Assembly (NCBI RefSeq): GCF_001687365.1
Contig: NZ_LGLV01000016.1
Location: 143,788 to 207,787, forward strand
Length of the DNA stretch: 64,000 nucleotides
Source: Pararhizobium polonicum
GTDB taxonomy: Bacteria > Pseudomonadota > Alphaproteobacteria > Rhizobiales > Rhizobiaceae
Direction of reading: 5' to 3'
Under the pieces are notes generated by a model that was given only the letters and a program-made list of their open reading frames with translations, had not been told where the DNA came from and searched no databases. Position 1 is the stretch's first letter. Every line of letters begins with the position of its first letter. A program made the translations under genes and the position numbers. Shown here piece by piece: positions 15,422 through 24,742 of this stretch.

Positions 15422-16729
15422 TCAAAGCCAGCCGCCGGAAAAGCCTGCACGTCCCAGGCCACGCCGAATGACCGGCGATTGGCGCAGCATGTCCCAGAAC
15501 AGGCCGCTACGATGGTTTTCGATCATCATCACCAGAAGCCCCTGGTCAAGACCGACGCTGCGATCGTTGAGCCAGCCCTCCGGTGTCCTGCCGGGAACAC
15601 TGGGGTTGAAGCTGCCGACAAAGCGCCCCGCTTCGATCACGCCGGGATAGCTCGAAAGAATGTGCCGGGTGGCGGCCATCGCGGCTTTCGGCTCGAACGG
15701 CAGGCAGGCGAGCGGCGCCCAAGGCGCAAGCGTGCCGTCGTCCGGGCCAAGGGGAGCGCCGCGCGCGGCATACCCGGCAAACTGCTGCCGGCGCCCGTCC
15801 TGCAAACGGCGGGGGCGCTGCGGTCCGTCGCAGGATGTCAGCCCCCAAGTATCGGCGCCGTAACCGGCAAAGCCGCCGGGATTGTCGACGGCATAGGTCC
15901 GCTGGACGGCGATCGCACGGCGGGTGTTTTCGAAATAATCCGTATCGTGCGCCGCAACGGCCGCATCGCGGATGCCGCGAAAATCGATCCATGCATGCGA
16001 AAACAGGTGGATGAACAACGGGCCGGCATAGAGGAACGGCTTGTCCTTCACCGTCATCCAGTCGAACTTGGCGGCAAAAGCGTCATAGCTCTCCTTGCCG
16101 ATCGGATAGGACGGAGAGGCAAGCGCCAGAACATAGAGGATGATCGCTTCGCTGTAGGATTCCCAGCGGTAGGGCAGAAACCCCGTCCGTGGTTTCCAGC
16201 CGAGCCACAAGGCCCCCTTGCCGTCGAGTGCCCAGGCCCAGTTGACCCGCGCGTAGAGCATGGCGGTAGAGGACCGGATCTCCGCCTCCACCGCATCGTC
16301 CTGATCGAAATAGGCAGCCGCCGTCAGCATGCCGGCGATGAGGAGCGCGCTGTCGATCAGCGACAACTCACTGCGCCATGTCCGCTGACCGGTCTTCATA
16401 TCGAGAAAATGGTAGTAGAGCCCCTTGTATCCCGTCGCATCCTTGTCGCGGTTCTGCGGGGCCTGGGTAAAGAAGCGCAGTGTTGCTAGCGTTCTGGCAG
16501 CCGCATCCTGCCGGCTCATCCAGCCTCTTTCTACACCCACGGGATAGACGGAAAGCCCGAACCCCGTCGCAGCAATGCTGGAAGGAGCACCCGCGAGCGA
16601 GGTATCGGCAATCAAACCATTGTCCGGATTGGAAAATTCAAGGAAATAGCTGAAGGCCGCTTTCTGGAGCCGGTCGAGGAGGACCATGTCGGTATCGTTT
16701 TTCAGCAGCATTGCATCAGGCACTCCCAT
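15422..16729 (-). CDS. Glucoamylase-family (PF10091-type, GH144-like) protein
   Basis: A 435-residue protein that reads as an (alpha/alpha)6 barrel: repeated helices, with family-like motifs such as SIAATGFGLSVYPVGVERGW, GYKGLYYHFLDMKTG, SELSLIDSALLIAG, and GWKPRTGFLPYRWESYSEA. This family includes the Glycoamylase domain found in cyclic beta-1,2-glucan synthases and GH144 endo-beta-1,2-glucanases. Rhizobiaceae make beta-1,2-glucan, so processing of that polymer is a reasonable idea. No signal peptide is visible, so it may be cytoplasmic. The ATG at 16729 is used; a TTG lies just before it and another ATG seven codons in. Confidence 0.75.
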   Translation of the reverse strand: MGVPDAMLLKNDTDMVLLDRLQKAAFSYFLEFSNPDNGLIADTSLAGAPSSIAATGFGLSVYPVGVERGWMSRQDAAARTLATLRFFTQAPQNRDKDATGYKGLYYHFLDMKTGQRTWRSELSLIDSALLIAGMLTAAAYFDQDDAVEAEIRSSTAMLYARVNWAWALDGKGALWLGWKPRTGFLPYRWESYSEAIILYVLALASPSYPIGKESYDAFAAKFDWMTVKDKPFLYAGPLFIHLFSHAWIDFRGIRDAAVAAHDTDYFENTRRAIAVQRTYAVDNPGGFAGYGADTWGLTSCDGPQRPRRLQDGRRQQFAGYAARGAPLGPDDGTLAPWAPLACLPFEPKAAMAATRHILSSYPGVIEAGRFVGSFNPSVPGRTPEGWLNDRSVGLDQGLLVMMIENHRSGLFWDMLRQSPVIRRGLGRAGFSGGWL

Positions 16730-16867
16730 CAACCATAAGTTTCACCATAGTGCAGTTGCATCGGCAAATCACCGATTGTTGAACTCGCCCACATCCGAAA
16801 CCATCGCCTGACCGGGGAGCTGTGCTACACTTTTTGCTTCTACGACCAGCAGCGGTGATTGGATGAC

Positions 16868-17668
16868 ATGATGTTCACAACACTTGCGATGCTTTTAAGC
16901 CTCTCCGGCAACGCCATCGTGACCCCGGCAAACGACATGGCCCAGGTCGATGTCGCACTGGTGCTTGCCGTCGACATGTCGGGCTCGATGGATCTCGAGG
17001 AGGCGCGGGTGCAGCGCATGGGCTATGTCGAGGCTCTGCGCCATCCCGATTTCATCAACGCAGTGACCGCAGGCCTCAACGGCCGGATCGCCATCAGCTA
17101 TTTCGAATGGGCAGGCAGCGTCAACGAGACCTCGGTCATCGGCTGGCAGGTGATCGACGAGGCTCAGGATGCCGCAGCCTTCGCGGAACAGCTTGCCTCC
17201 CGGCCCGTCTACACGCGCCGGGGCACATCCATTTCCAACGCAATCTCCTTTGCGACGAAACTCATCGCCGCCAATCCGCACGATGCAATGCGCCGGGTGA
17301 TCGACATATCCGGCGACGGGCCGAACAATCTCGGCCCGCCCGTCGATCCCGCCCGCAACGCCGCCGTCGCCAGCGGCATCGTCATCAACGGCCTTGCCAT
17401 CCTCATCCGCCCGTCCGGCACGCAAGGCTCGCTCGACCGCTACTATGCCGACTGCGTCATCGGCGGCCCCGGTTCATTCGTGCTACCGGTCCATCAGCCG
17501 GAGGATTTTGCCGTTGCCATCCGGCAGAAGCTGGTGATGGAGGTCAGCAGCCGGGAACCGCCCGAACGCATCATTCCAATCCAGATCACCCCGCCTACCG
17601 ACTGCATGATCGGCGAAAAGCTGCGCCCCGGCTTTCTCGACCGGGTCTATCCCGAGCTGGAAAAATAA
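16868..17668 (+). CDS. DUF1194 (von Willebrand factor A-like) secreted protein
   Basis: A 266-residue protein. A short hydrophobic N-terminus (MMFTTLAMLLSLSGNAIV) looks like a signal peptide. The body is a VWA fold with a metal-ion-dependent adhesion motif, VLAVDMSGSMDLEEA (about residues 31-45), and the later GDGPNNLGPPVDPAR segment that is characteristic of DUF1194. The family is common in Rhizobiales and its role is unknown; metal-dependent protein binding in the periplasm is the general expectation. The ATGs at 16868 and 16871 both fit. It is convergent with the flavin amine oxidase gene. Confidence 0.8.
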   Translation: MMFTTLAMLLSLSGNAIVTPANDMAQVDVALVLAVDMSGSMDLEEARVQRMGYVEALRHPDFINAVTAGLNGRIAISYFEWAGSVNETSVIGWQVIDEAQDAAAFAEQLASRPVYTRRGTSISNAISFATKLIAANPHDAMRRVIDISGDGPNNLGPPVDPARNAAVASGIVINGLAILIRPSGTQGSLDRYYADCVIGGPGSFVLPVHQPEDFAVAIRQKLVMEVSSREPPERIIPIQITPPTDCMIGEKLRPGFLDRVYPELEK

Positions 17669-17749
17669 GCTCCCCGATGATCATCGGCCTGCCCTGCTCC
17701 TGAAGACGAACAGTTTCAGTACAACCGACATCGTGCAGATCCTGCGGCG

Positions 17750-19153
17750 TTACGATCCGGATGCGCTGGCCGACCGATCTGACGCCTGCAGCGATTCCAT
17801 CACCCGCGTAGCGGCTTCACGTCCAGCAACAATCGCGCCTTCGATATAAGCCGGGAATGACGAGGCCAGTTCCGATGCGGCAAAATGCACGGGCGGCGCG
17901 CCGGCCCGGATGATCGCCTCCGCGTCATAGGCCGACAGGCCGGTGATGACGTCGCTGTAGCCTCCGCCACTCCAGGCATCGTCAACCCAGTCACGCATCC
18001 GGAAATCCATATACGCCCCGGCCTCGTTGCCAAATGCCGCGACGAGACGGCGGATGATTTCGGATTGAATGAATTCGGCCCCCTTGCCGCTCCAGTCCGC
18101 AGCCAGCGAACCTCCGGCAAACAGCACCAGTGCCGCCGCCCGCTCGCTGCTGACATCGCAGGCGAAAAGCCCGAGAACATCGCGCCACATGACCATGCCG
18201 CTCAATCCGCCATCGCGCCAGAAAGGCCGCTCGTAGCGCACCAGCACCTTGATGACCGCCCCGCTCTTCCAGGCACCGAATGCATCGATCAGCGGCTCGG
18301 GCAGAGCAGGCTCATAAGCAATGCGCGACGCCATCACCGGCGGCACGGCCACGACGACCTGCCGTGCCGTGAAGACATCACCGTTGGCATCGCTCACCGC
18401 CACCGCACCGCTCGTTCGCGCAATATGCGCAACGGGCGTATTCAGCCGCAGGCGAGAGCCAAGCGTCGCCGCGAGAGCCCCTGCAACGGCATGCGTCGAG
18501 CCTTCGACGAAATACTGCAGCTCGTTGCCATTGCTGAGCGTGCGCCGGTCGGTGTCGATCATGTACCAGAGCGGCATCTCGTGGATCGGGCGGCACCAGA
18601 GCCCCTCGACCATCGCCTGATAGCCGGCCTTGGCTGCCGGAGAATCGCTCTGCCGGGCCAGCCATGTTTCCGCCGTCAGGCCGGCAATATCCGGATCGCG
18701 CGGGTCGATCCTGTTGGCGCGCGCCCGGATACGGCTGGATTCGGCAAAACTGTAGCCGGCCTCCGTCAAGCCAGCATCGGGCTGCATCAGCAAGGCACCC
18801 TCCATCGGCGTCTCCACCAGAGGAAAGCCAAACCGCCGCGTCAGCGCCATAACTTCCGGCATCTCGTCGCAAATGAACTGGCCGCCCATGTCGACCCGCA
18901 CATCGTTCGAAAACACCGCCGGCTCCACCCGTCCGCCAACACGGTCCCTCGCCTCAAGCAGGATGACATCGAGCCCGGCGGAAACCAGCGCATCCGCTGC
19001 CGAAAGGCCCGTAAAACCGGCGCCGACGACAACCACATCCGCATGATCATTGCCCGATGGCATCTTTGCCGCTACGTGGTCCATTTCCACACCCTCATCC
19101 GCCTTCACTCTCACCATTGCCTTCTTGCCCTTCAGGCTGCGAACGATGGTCAT
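17750..19153 (-). CDS. Flavin monoamine oxidase family protein
   Basis: About 467 residues of a MAO/PAO-fold FAD enzyme. The dinucleotide motif DVVVVGAGFTGLSAADAL is followed by LEARDRVGGRV, the GG doublet motif of amine oxidases; later come a substrate domain with WYMID and a C-terminal FAD segment GAIVAGREAATRVMESL. It would oxidise a primary or secondary amine using oxygen. It is the last gene of a minus-strand series after the ABC importer and racemase, 260 bases downstream of the racemase start region. The start is uncertain: ATGs at 19153, 19117 and 19084 are possible; a longer frame overlaps the racemase gene and was rejected. Confidence 0.8.
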   Translation of the reverse strand: MTIVRSLKGKKAMVRVKADEGVEMDHVAAKMPSGNDHADVVVVGAGFTGLSAADALVSAGLDVILLEARDRVGGRVEPAVFSNDVRVDMGGQFICDEMPEVMALTRRFGFPLVETPMEGALLMQPDAGLTEAGYSFAESSRIRARANRIDPRDPDIAGLTAETWLARQSDSPAAKAGYQAMVEGLWCRPIHEMPLWYMIDTDRRTLSNGNELQYFVEGSTHAVAGALAATLGSRLRLNTPVAHIARTSGAVAVSDANGDVFTARQVVVAVPPVMASRIAYEPALPEPLIDAFGAWKSGAVIKVLVRYERPFWRDGGLSGMVMWRDVLGLFACDVSSERAAALVLFAGGSLAADWSGKGAEFIQSEIIRRLVAAFGNEAGAYMDFRMRDWVDDAWSGGGYSDVITGLSAYDAEAIIRAGAPPVHFAASELASSFPAYIEGAIVAGREAATRVMESLQASDRSASASGS

Positions 19154-19412
19154 CGAGCGCTTCCGCCCGCTTTGTGCCGCCGCGCAGATGAGTGGAGAAT
19201 GCAAACTGCTGTCAAGGCCTTCCACAGGTCTTCCAGCTGCGGATATCCACGACACCGGCCGGTCGGCCGAACGATCGGTATCGGGAAGCCGAACGCGAAC
19301 AACCATAAAGCGATGGTTGAAGCACGGCGGAATCATATTCTGAAGCACATGCGCTTCGGCCTTGAAATTGAAGGGATATGGCCAACCGGATGTTTCCGCC
19401 GGGTGGCAGGGA

Positions 19413-20150
19413 TCACCCCTCGCTCGGCGCAAACTCCGCCATGCCCCCCGTGTAGACTTTCGCCAGCGGCGTTGCGTAGGAGCCGCGTTTGCTGGTCGTC
19501 AGCCGCTGCGCAATCAGCGCCTCCGCCTGCTTGACCGCGGCCGACACGCCATCGATCACCGGCACGCCATAGTCCTGCTGCAGTGCATAGGCGAGATCGG
19601 CCATGCCGGCGCAGCCAAGCACGATGGCTTCGGCGCCGTCCTCCTCCAGCGCCAGCTCGATCTGGCGGCGCAGTTTGTCCAGAGCGCCGGACGCGGGATC
19701 TTCCAGTTCCAACACCGGGATATCGGCGGCACGGACTTTTGCCCGGCCGCCAAAGCCGTAATGCCGTGACAGATTTTCGAGCAGCACCCGCGAGCGCTCC
19801 AGCGTCGTCACCACGGTAAAGCGCTGGGCCAGCAAACCCGCGGTGATCAACGCGGATTCGCAGAGCCCCAGAACCGGGAAGCCGGCCAGCGACCGGGCCG
19901 CATCGAGCCCGGTATCATCGAAGCAGGCAATGACCGCCGCTTGCACGCCTGCCGCTTCCGCCTTCCTGATTTCGGCGAGCAGGCCAGGCAAGGCCAGCGC
20001 GCCGTCATAATGCCCCTCGATCGAAACCGGCCCCATCTGCGAGGTCGCTGCGATGATTTCGGTTCCGGGGCCAGCGACGGCGCGGGCGGCCTCGGCCGCC
20101 TTTTCCGTCATGGATTGGGTGGTGTTCGGATTGACGACGAGGATGCGCAT
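19413..20150 (-). CDS. Aspartate/glutamate-hydantoin racemase family protein
   Basis: A 245-residue enzyme that opens MRILVVNPNTTQSMTEK, the signature of hydantoin racemase HyuA relatives. The two catalytic cysteines of the family are visible: Cys in AAVIACFDDTGLDAA (about residue 75) and Cys in EAIVLGCAGMADLA (about residue 177). It would interconvert enantiomers of a hydantoin or amino acid, or be an Asp/Glu-racemase fold enzyme of another kind. It begins 6 bases after the permease stop, so it belongs to the ABC importer operon and probably acts on the imported compound. Confidence 0.85.
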   Translation of the reverse strand: MRILVVNPNTTQSMTEKAAEAARAVAGPGTEIIAATSQMGPVSIEGHYDGALALPGLLAEIRKAEAAGVQAAVIACFDDTGLDAARSLAGFPVLGLCESALITAGLLAQRFTVVTTLERSRVLLENLSRHYGFGGRAKVRAADIPVLELEDPASGALDKLRRQIELALEEDGAEAIVLGCAGMADLAYALQQDYGVPVIDGVSAAVKQAEALIAQRLTTSKRGSYATPLAKVYTGGMAEFAPSEG

Positions 20151-20156
20151 GCGGGA

Positions 20157-20978
20157 TCAGACCACTTTCGCCTGCCGGCGGCGCATCACCAGAATGATCG
20201 CGAGCGCAAGCAGGATGATGGAGAAGGAGAACAGGGTTGTGACGGTACCGAGCGCATAGAGCACCGGCGTCGTCACGTTGGTCGTCATGCCGTAGATTTC
20301 CAGCGGCAGCGTGTTGTAGGTGCCGGATGTCATCAGCGTGCGGGCGAATTCGTCATAGGACAGCGTGAAGCCGAACAGGCCGACGCCGATCAGGCTGGGC
20401 GCGATCATCGGCAGCACGACATGGGCGAAGGTCTGCCAGGACGAGGCCCCGAGATCGCGTGCCGCCTCCTCATAGGCCGGCGAGAAGCGATTGAAGACGG
20501 CGAACATGATCAGCACGCCGAACGGCAGCGTCCAGGTCAAGTGCGCGCCGAAGGCGGAGGAATACCATGCGGGCTTCAGACCGAACTGCTGGAAGACCAC
20601 GCCGATGCCGAGCGAGATGATGATCGACGGCACCACGAGGCTGGCGACCGTCAGATAGAACAGCACTGTCGAGCCACGGAACTTGCGGCGGAAGGCGAGA
20701 CCGGCCAGCAGCGACACGACGACGTTGACGATCATCACCATCAGGCCAAGAGAGAAGGAGCGCTTGAACGACGCCCCGAAATCGCCGACGGCCTGCTGTT
20801 CGAACAGGTTGAAGAACCAGTGCACCGAAACGCCGTTGAGCGGAAAGGTCAGGCCGCCATCCGGCCCCTGGAAGGAGAGGATGAACACAGCCGACAGCGG
20901 CCCGTAGAGAAAGAAGACGAACAGCGCGAAGAAGGCGGCAAGCACATAAAACTCGAGAGTGCGTTTCTCATGGCTCAT
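20157..20978 (-). CDS. ABC transporter permease (PotC type)
   Basis: A 273-residue inner-membrane protein with about six hydrophobic helices and the binding-protein-dependent permease EAA loop (YEEAARDLGASSWQTFAHVVLPMIAPSL region, about residues 164-190) that docks with the ATPase. It matches the polyamine/opine importer subfamily. The ATG lies one base after the stop of the other permease, with an AGGAG site inside that gene's end. It works with the ATPase, binding protein and PotB-type permease encoded just upstream. Confidence 0.9.
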   Translation of the reverse strand: MSHEKRTLEFYVLAAFFALFVFFLYGPLSAVFILSFQGPDGGLTFPLNGVSVHWFFNLFEQQAVGDFGASFKRSFSLGLMVMIVNVVVSLLAGLAFRRKFRGSTVLFYLTVASLVVPSIIISLGIGVVFQQFGLKPAWYSSAFGAHLTWTLPFGVLIMFAVFNRFSPAYEEAARDLGASSWQTFAHVVLPMIAPSLIGVGLFGFTLSYDEFARTLMTSGTYNTLPLEIYGMTTNVTTPVLYALGTVTTLFSFSIILLALAIILVMRRRQAKVV

Positions 20979-20979
20979 C

Positions 20980-21906
20980 TCAAAGCTCCTTGCGGATATC
21001 GACGACGCGCAGGATCGCGGCGACCATCAGAAGCACGACGATCAAAAGCACCACGGCATTGGCGGCGGCGGCCGGATATTGCAGCAGCGACATCTGGTTC
21101 TTCATCATCAGCGCCACCGACGCGCTCTGCCCGCCCGACATCACCTGCACTGTTGAAAAATCCGCCATGACAAGCGTCACGACAAAGATCGAACCGATGG
21201 CGATCCCGGGCTTGGCGAGCGGAATGATGACATTCCACAGGATCTGCCAGCCGTTCGCCCCGGCGTCACGCGCCGCCTCGATCAGCGAGCGGTCGATGCG
21301 CATCAGCGTGTTGAAGATCGGCGTCACCATGAACAGCGTGTTCAAATGCACCATGGCCAGCACCACGGCAAAATCGGAATAAAGCAGCCATTCGATCGGC
21401 TTGGGAATGATCCCCATCTCGATCAGCGTCGTGTTGACGAGACCGTTGCGCCCGAGCACGGGTATCCACGAAATCATCCGGATGATGTTGGATGTGAGAA
21501 ACGGCACGGTGCAGACGAGAAACAGCACCATCTGCATGGTCGTCGTGCGAATGTGAAACGCCAGGAAATAGGCGACCCAGAAACCGATCAGCAGCGTCAG
21601 CCCCCAGACCATCGCGGTATATTTCAGCGTGTTGAGATAGGTCTTCCAGGTGACCCAGGAACCGAGCGTGTCGGTATAGTTCATGGTCAGGAAATCGGGA
21701 TAGAGCCCGGCGAAATCATAGTCCCAGAAGCTGACGACGGCGATCATCAGGATCGGCAGCAGGAAGAAGAAGCCGAGGATCAGCGCCAGCGGCACCGCCT
21801 GCAGATAGGAAGCGACACGCGACGCGATTTTGCCGATGCGCGCAATGATGGGCGGCTTGGCGGGCGCCGCGATCTGTGTGGCTTCTTCCGTGATGGCTGC
21901 TGTCAC
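20980..21906 (-). CDS. ABC transporter permease (PotB type)
   Basis: About 308 residues, an inner-membrane permease of the same importer, with a long N-terminal cytoplasmic part, about six helices and an EAA-type loop (LIEAARDAGANGWQILWNVIIPLAKPG region). No ATG is available in the right place. The GTG at 21906 (VTAAITEEATQ) is chosen because everything upstream in the frame lies in a palindromic repeat. The partner permease starts one base after its stop. Substrate is unknown but shared with the binding protein at 22061-23350. Confidence 0.85.
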   Translation of the reverse strand: MTAAITEEATQIAAPAKPPIIARIGKIASRVASYLQAVPLALILGFFFLLPILMIAVVSFWDYDFAGLYPDFLTMNYTDTLGSWVTWKTYLNTLKYTAMVWGLTLLIGFWVAYFLAFHIRTTTMQMVLFLVCTVPFLTSNIIRMISWIPVLGRNGLVNTTLIEMGIIPKPIEWLLYSDFAVVLAMVHLNTLFMVTPIFNTLMRIDRSLIEAARDAGANGWQILWNVIIPLAKPGIAIGSIFVVTLVMADFSTVQVMSGGQSASVALMMKNQMSLLQYPAAAANAVVLLIVVLLMVAAILRVVDIRKEL

Positions 21907-21934
21907 GTCTTGGGTCTCCGGTTTGTCTTCTGTA

Positions 21935-22051
21935 CCTCCCCCTTGAGGGGGGAGGTCGCAGCGAAGCTGCGGGTGGGGGTGATCCATCGGGTATCGCAGG
22001 AGGTCACCCCACCCCGGACCTTTGGTCCGACCCTCCCCCTCAAGGGGAGGG
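21935..22051. repeat. Intergenic palindromic repeat, family C
   Basis: Terminal hairpin blocks CCTCCCCCTTGAGG at the left and CCCTCCCCCTCAAGG at the right flank an inner part with CGCAGCGAAGCTGCG and GGACCTTTGGTCC stems. It occupies the gap between the binding-protein gene and the first permease gene, so a strong RNA fold here may let the binding protein be made in excess of the membrane subunits, as often seen in ABC operons. Confidence 0.75.
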
Positions 22052-22060
22052 TAAAGATCA

Positions 22061-23350
22061 TCAGGCAGCGATGAATTCGTTCCAGCGTCGGACCATGTAG
22101 CGGTCCTCGTCCATCACCGAGTTCCAGCACGCGACTGCGCCCATGCGTTCCTCGAACGAACCGCCGTCACGCACGGCACCGGCCTTCTCCATGACCTTGC
22201 CTTCCGGAGACATGATATCGCCGGCCGCAGGCTTGCCCTCGATCCAGTAGCCCCACTCGTCGGCCGACATGAATTCCTTGGCGGTGTCCATGGCGGCGGA
22301 ATAGTAGCCCTGACGGTTGAGATAGCCGCCGACCCAGCCGGACGTGTACCAGTTGATATACTCATAAGCCGCGTCGAGCTGCGCGCCTTCGAGATGGGCA
22401 GCAAGGCCGAGACCGCCGCCCCATGAGCGATAGCCTTCCTTGAGCGGCTGATACTTGCAGGCGATGCCCTTCGAGCGGACGGCGGCAACGGCCGGCGACC
22501 ACATCGACTGGATGACGACTTCGCCCGAGGCCATCAGGTTGACGCTCTCGTCGAACGACTTCCAGAAGGCGCGGAACTGGCCGTCCTGCTTGGCCTTGAT
22601 CAGGAATTCGATCGTCGCGTCGATCTCTTCCTTGGTCATGTTGCCTTTGTCGGCATATTTGATGTTGCCGAGCGCTTCCATGATCATCGCCGCATCCATG
22701 ATGCCGATCGACGGGATGTTGAGGATCGAGGTCTTGCCCTTGAACGCCGGGTCCATGATATCGGCCCAGGAGGTGATGTCGCGGCCGACGAGGTCCGGCC
22801 GAATGCCGAGCGTATCGGCGTTGTAGATGGTCGGAACCATGGTGAAGAACTGGGTTTCGCCCTTGGCGAAGGTCTTGTCGCCGACCTTTTCGACATAACC
22901 GACCGTATGCGGCGCAGTACCCTGCGCAATGACGCTGTCGGGCTTCAGCTTGCCGGTTTTGAACAGCGGGACGATCTTGTCGTAATATTTCAGCTTCTTG
23001 ATATCCATCGGCTGGATGACGCCGGCCGGGAACACCTTCTTGAGAATCCAGTATTCGATATCGGCGATGTCGTAGCTATCCGGCTGGGTGACGGCACGCT
23101 GGGCAGCGGCATCGCTATCGGTTGCCGTCATTTCGAGCGTGATGCCGAGGTCGGCCTTGCACTTCTCGGCAATGGCATTGATGTTCGAAACACCGGTGCC
23201 GAACTGGCGCAGCGTGATCGGGTTCTGCGCCCAGATGGTCGGGAAGCCGGTGATCAGGCCGGAGCCGATGATCGCGCCGGTTGCCGCAGCACCGGTCTTC
23301 AGCAGACCGCGCCTTGAAATTCCCTTGGGTGTCTTGGTGTCATTGGTCAT
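22061..23350 (-). CDS. ABC transporter substrate-binding protein (PotD/PotF-like), Tat signal
   Basis: A 429-residue periplasmic binding protein. The N-terminus carries a twin-arginine signal (ISRRGLLKTGAAATG) with cleavage expected near FPTIWAQ, so it is probably exported folded. The body matches the spermidine/putrescine-binding superfamily (for example SMWSPAVAAVRSKG and a NWYTSGWVGGYLNRQGYY stretch). The partner genes suggest an amine, hydantoin or amino-acid-like ligand rather than necessarily a polyamine. A GAGGGAA ribosome site precedes the ATG. It lies between the ATPase and permease genes in the operon. Confidence 0.85.
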   Translation of the reverse strand: MTNDTKTPKGISRRGLLKTGAAATGAIIGSGLITGFPTIWAQNPITLRQFGTGVSNINAIAEKCKADLGITLEMTATDSDAAAQRAVTQPDSYDIADIEYWILKKVFPAGVIQPMDIKKLKYYDKIVPLFKTGKLKPDSVIAQGTAPHTVGYVEKVGDKTFAKGETQFFTMVPTIYNADTLGIRPDLVGRDITSWADIMDPAFKGKTSILNIPSIGIMDAAMIMEALGNIKYADKGNMTKEEIDATIEFLIKAKQDGQFRAFWKSFDESVNLMASGEVVIQSMWSPAVAAVRSKGIACKYQPLKEGYRSWGGGLGLAAHLEGAQLDAAYEYINWYTSGWVGGYLNRQGYYSAAMDTAKEFMSADEWGYWIEGKPAAGDIMSPEGKVMEKAGAVRDGGSFEERMGAVACWNSVMDEDRYMVRRWNEFIAA

Positions 23351-23386
23351 GTCAGTTCCCTCTTTTTTTGATGGTGATGGAAAGGA

Positions 23387-24478
23387 TCAGGCGGCAATGC
23401 GGCCAAGCAGGACGGCGTCCTCAAGGCCCCAGCTGAGCGGCACCGCATCGCCGACCGATACGGGTTTTTCGAAATAATCGGCGTCGGTGGCGATGACGGT
23501 GAAATCGTCGCTGCCGGCACCGATGACGGTGATCTTCACCGAGGCCCCGCGATATTCGACATTGGAGACGATACCGTTGAACCCGAGTGTCTTTTCCGAT
23601 GGCGTGGCAAGCCGCACCCGGTCGGTGCGAACGCCGATATCGATGGGCGAACCGGGCTCCTGATCGGGGCCTGCAACGGTGAACGTCTGCCCCTCGGTCA
23701 CTTCCAGCGTCACGGTGCCGTTGCCGCTTTCGACCACGCGACCGGAAAGAACGTTGTGATCGCCCATGAAGCGGGCAACGAAGGCGGTGGCCGGGCGCTC
23801 GAACACTTCGCGCGGGTGTGCCGCCTGCTCGATCCGGCCGTCATTCATGATGACGATGATGTCGGCCAGCGCCATCGCCTCTTCCTGGCTATGGGTGACA
23901 TGGACAAAGGTGATGCCGAGGCTCTTCTGCAGCTTCTTCAGCTCGGCCCGCATGCGGATTTTCAGGAAGGGATCGAGCGCCGACAGCGGCTCATCGAGAA
24001 GCAGCGCTTCCGGATCGGTGATCAGCGCCCGCGCCAGTGCCACACGCTGCTGCTGGCCGCCGGAAAGCTGGGCCGGGCGCCGGGTGGCATAGGGCTCCAT
24101 CTGCATCAGCTTCAGCATCTCGAGCGCCTTGGCACGGCGCTCTTCCTTGTCCACACCCTTCATCTTCAGGCTGAAGGCGACATTATCGATCAGGTCGAGA
24201 TGGGGAAACAGCGCATAGGACTGGAACATCATCGCCGTACCGCGCTTGGCCGGCGGTAGATCGGTGACGACGACATTGCCGAGCCGGACGTCCCCCGACG
24301 AGATGCTCTCGTGGCCGGCGATCATCCGAAGCGTCGACGTCTTGCCGCAGCCGGACGGGCCAAGGAAGCAGCAATAGCTGCCGGAAGGTATTTTCAGGCT
24401 GATGGAATGGACGGCGGTGGTGCTGCCATAAACCTTGGAAACGGATACGATATCGATTTCAGCCGCTTTGGACATCAT
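23387..24478 (-). CDS. ABC transporter ATP-binding protein (PotA type)
   Basis: A 363-residue ATPase. Walker A is GPSGCGKTS (about residues 42-50), the Q-loop is MMFQSYALFPHLD, the ABC signature is QLSGGQQQRVALARAL, Walker B is ALLLDEPLSALD and the switch His is in FVHVTHSQEEAM. A C-terminal TOBE-like beta domain (about 285-360) follows. First gene of the minus-strand operon; a GGGGAG site precedes paired ATGs at 24478 and 24475. It powers import of the ligand bound by the product of 22061-23350. The GntR regulator is transcribed in the opposite direction. Confidence 0.92.
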   Translation of the reverse strand: MMSKAAEIDIVSVSKVYGSTTAVHSISLKIPSGSYCCFLGPSGCGKTSTLRMIAGHESISSGDVRLGNVVVTDLPPAKRGTAMMFQSYALFPHLDLIDNVAFSLKMKGVDKEERRAKALEMLKLMQMEPYATRRPAQLSGGQQQRVALARALITDPEALLLDEPLSALDPFLKIRMRAELKKLQKSLGITFVHVTHSQEEAMALADIIVIMNDGRIEQAAHPREVFERPATAFVARFMGDHNVLSGRVVESGNGTVTLEVTEGQTFTVAGPDQEPGSPIDIGVRTDRVRLATPSEKTLGFNGIVSNVEYRGASVKITVIGAGSDDFTVIATDADYFEKPVSVGDAVPLSWGLEDAVLLGRIAA

Positions 24479-24742
24479 GTCTCCCCTGTGACGGGAACGA
24501 CAATGCATCAAGCGTGCCAAACCGGTGTGGTGCTGACAAACATATGAAATAATTTACTTATTTTCTCGATTTCAAAGTCGCCGCGATTTCGCACCGTGTT
24601 GGTCTTGCTTAAAATATAGCCGTTTGTCCGCAATGCGTTCGCGCGATCGTATACAATTTGATCAGCAATATGGCGACAAATTCCGATTCACTTCGCGCTC
24701 AAAGCACGCTAGAATAACGGCAAGAATCCGGAATGAGCCTTG

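Noticed and set aside
17885..19534. A 549-codon plus-strand frame opposite the amine oxidase
   Set aside because: Low-complexity His/Arg-rich product; the minus strand has a standard FAD amine oxidase.
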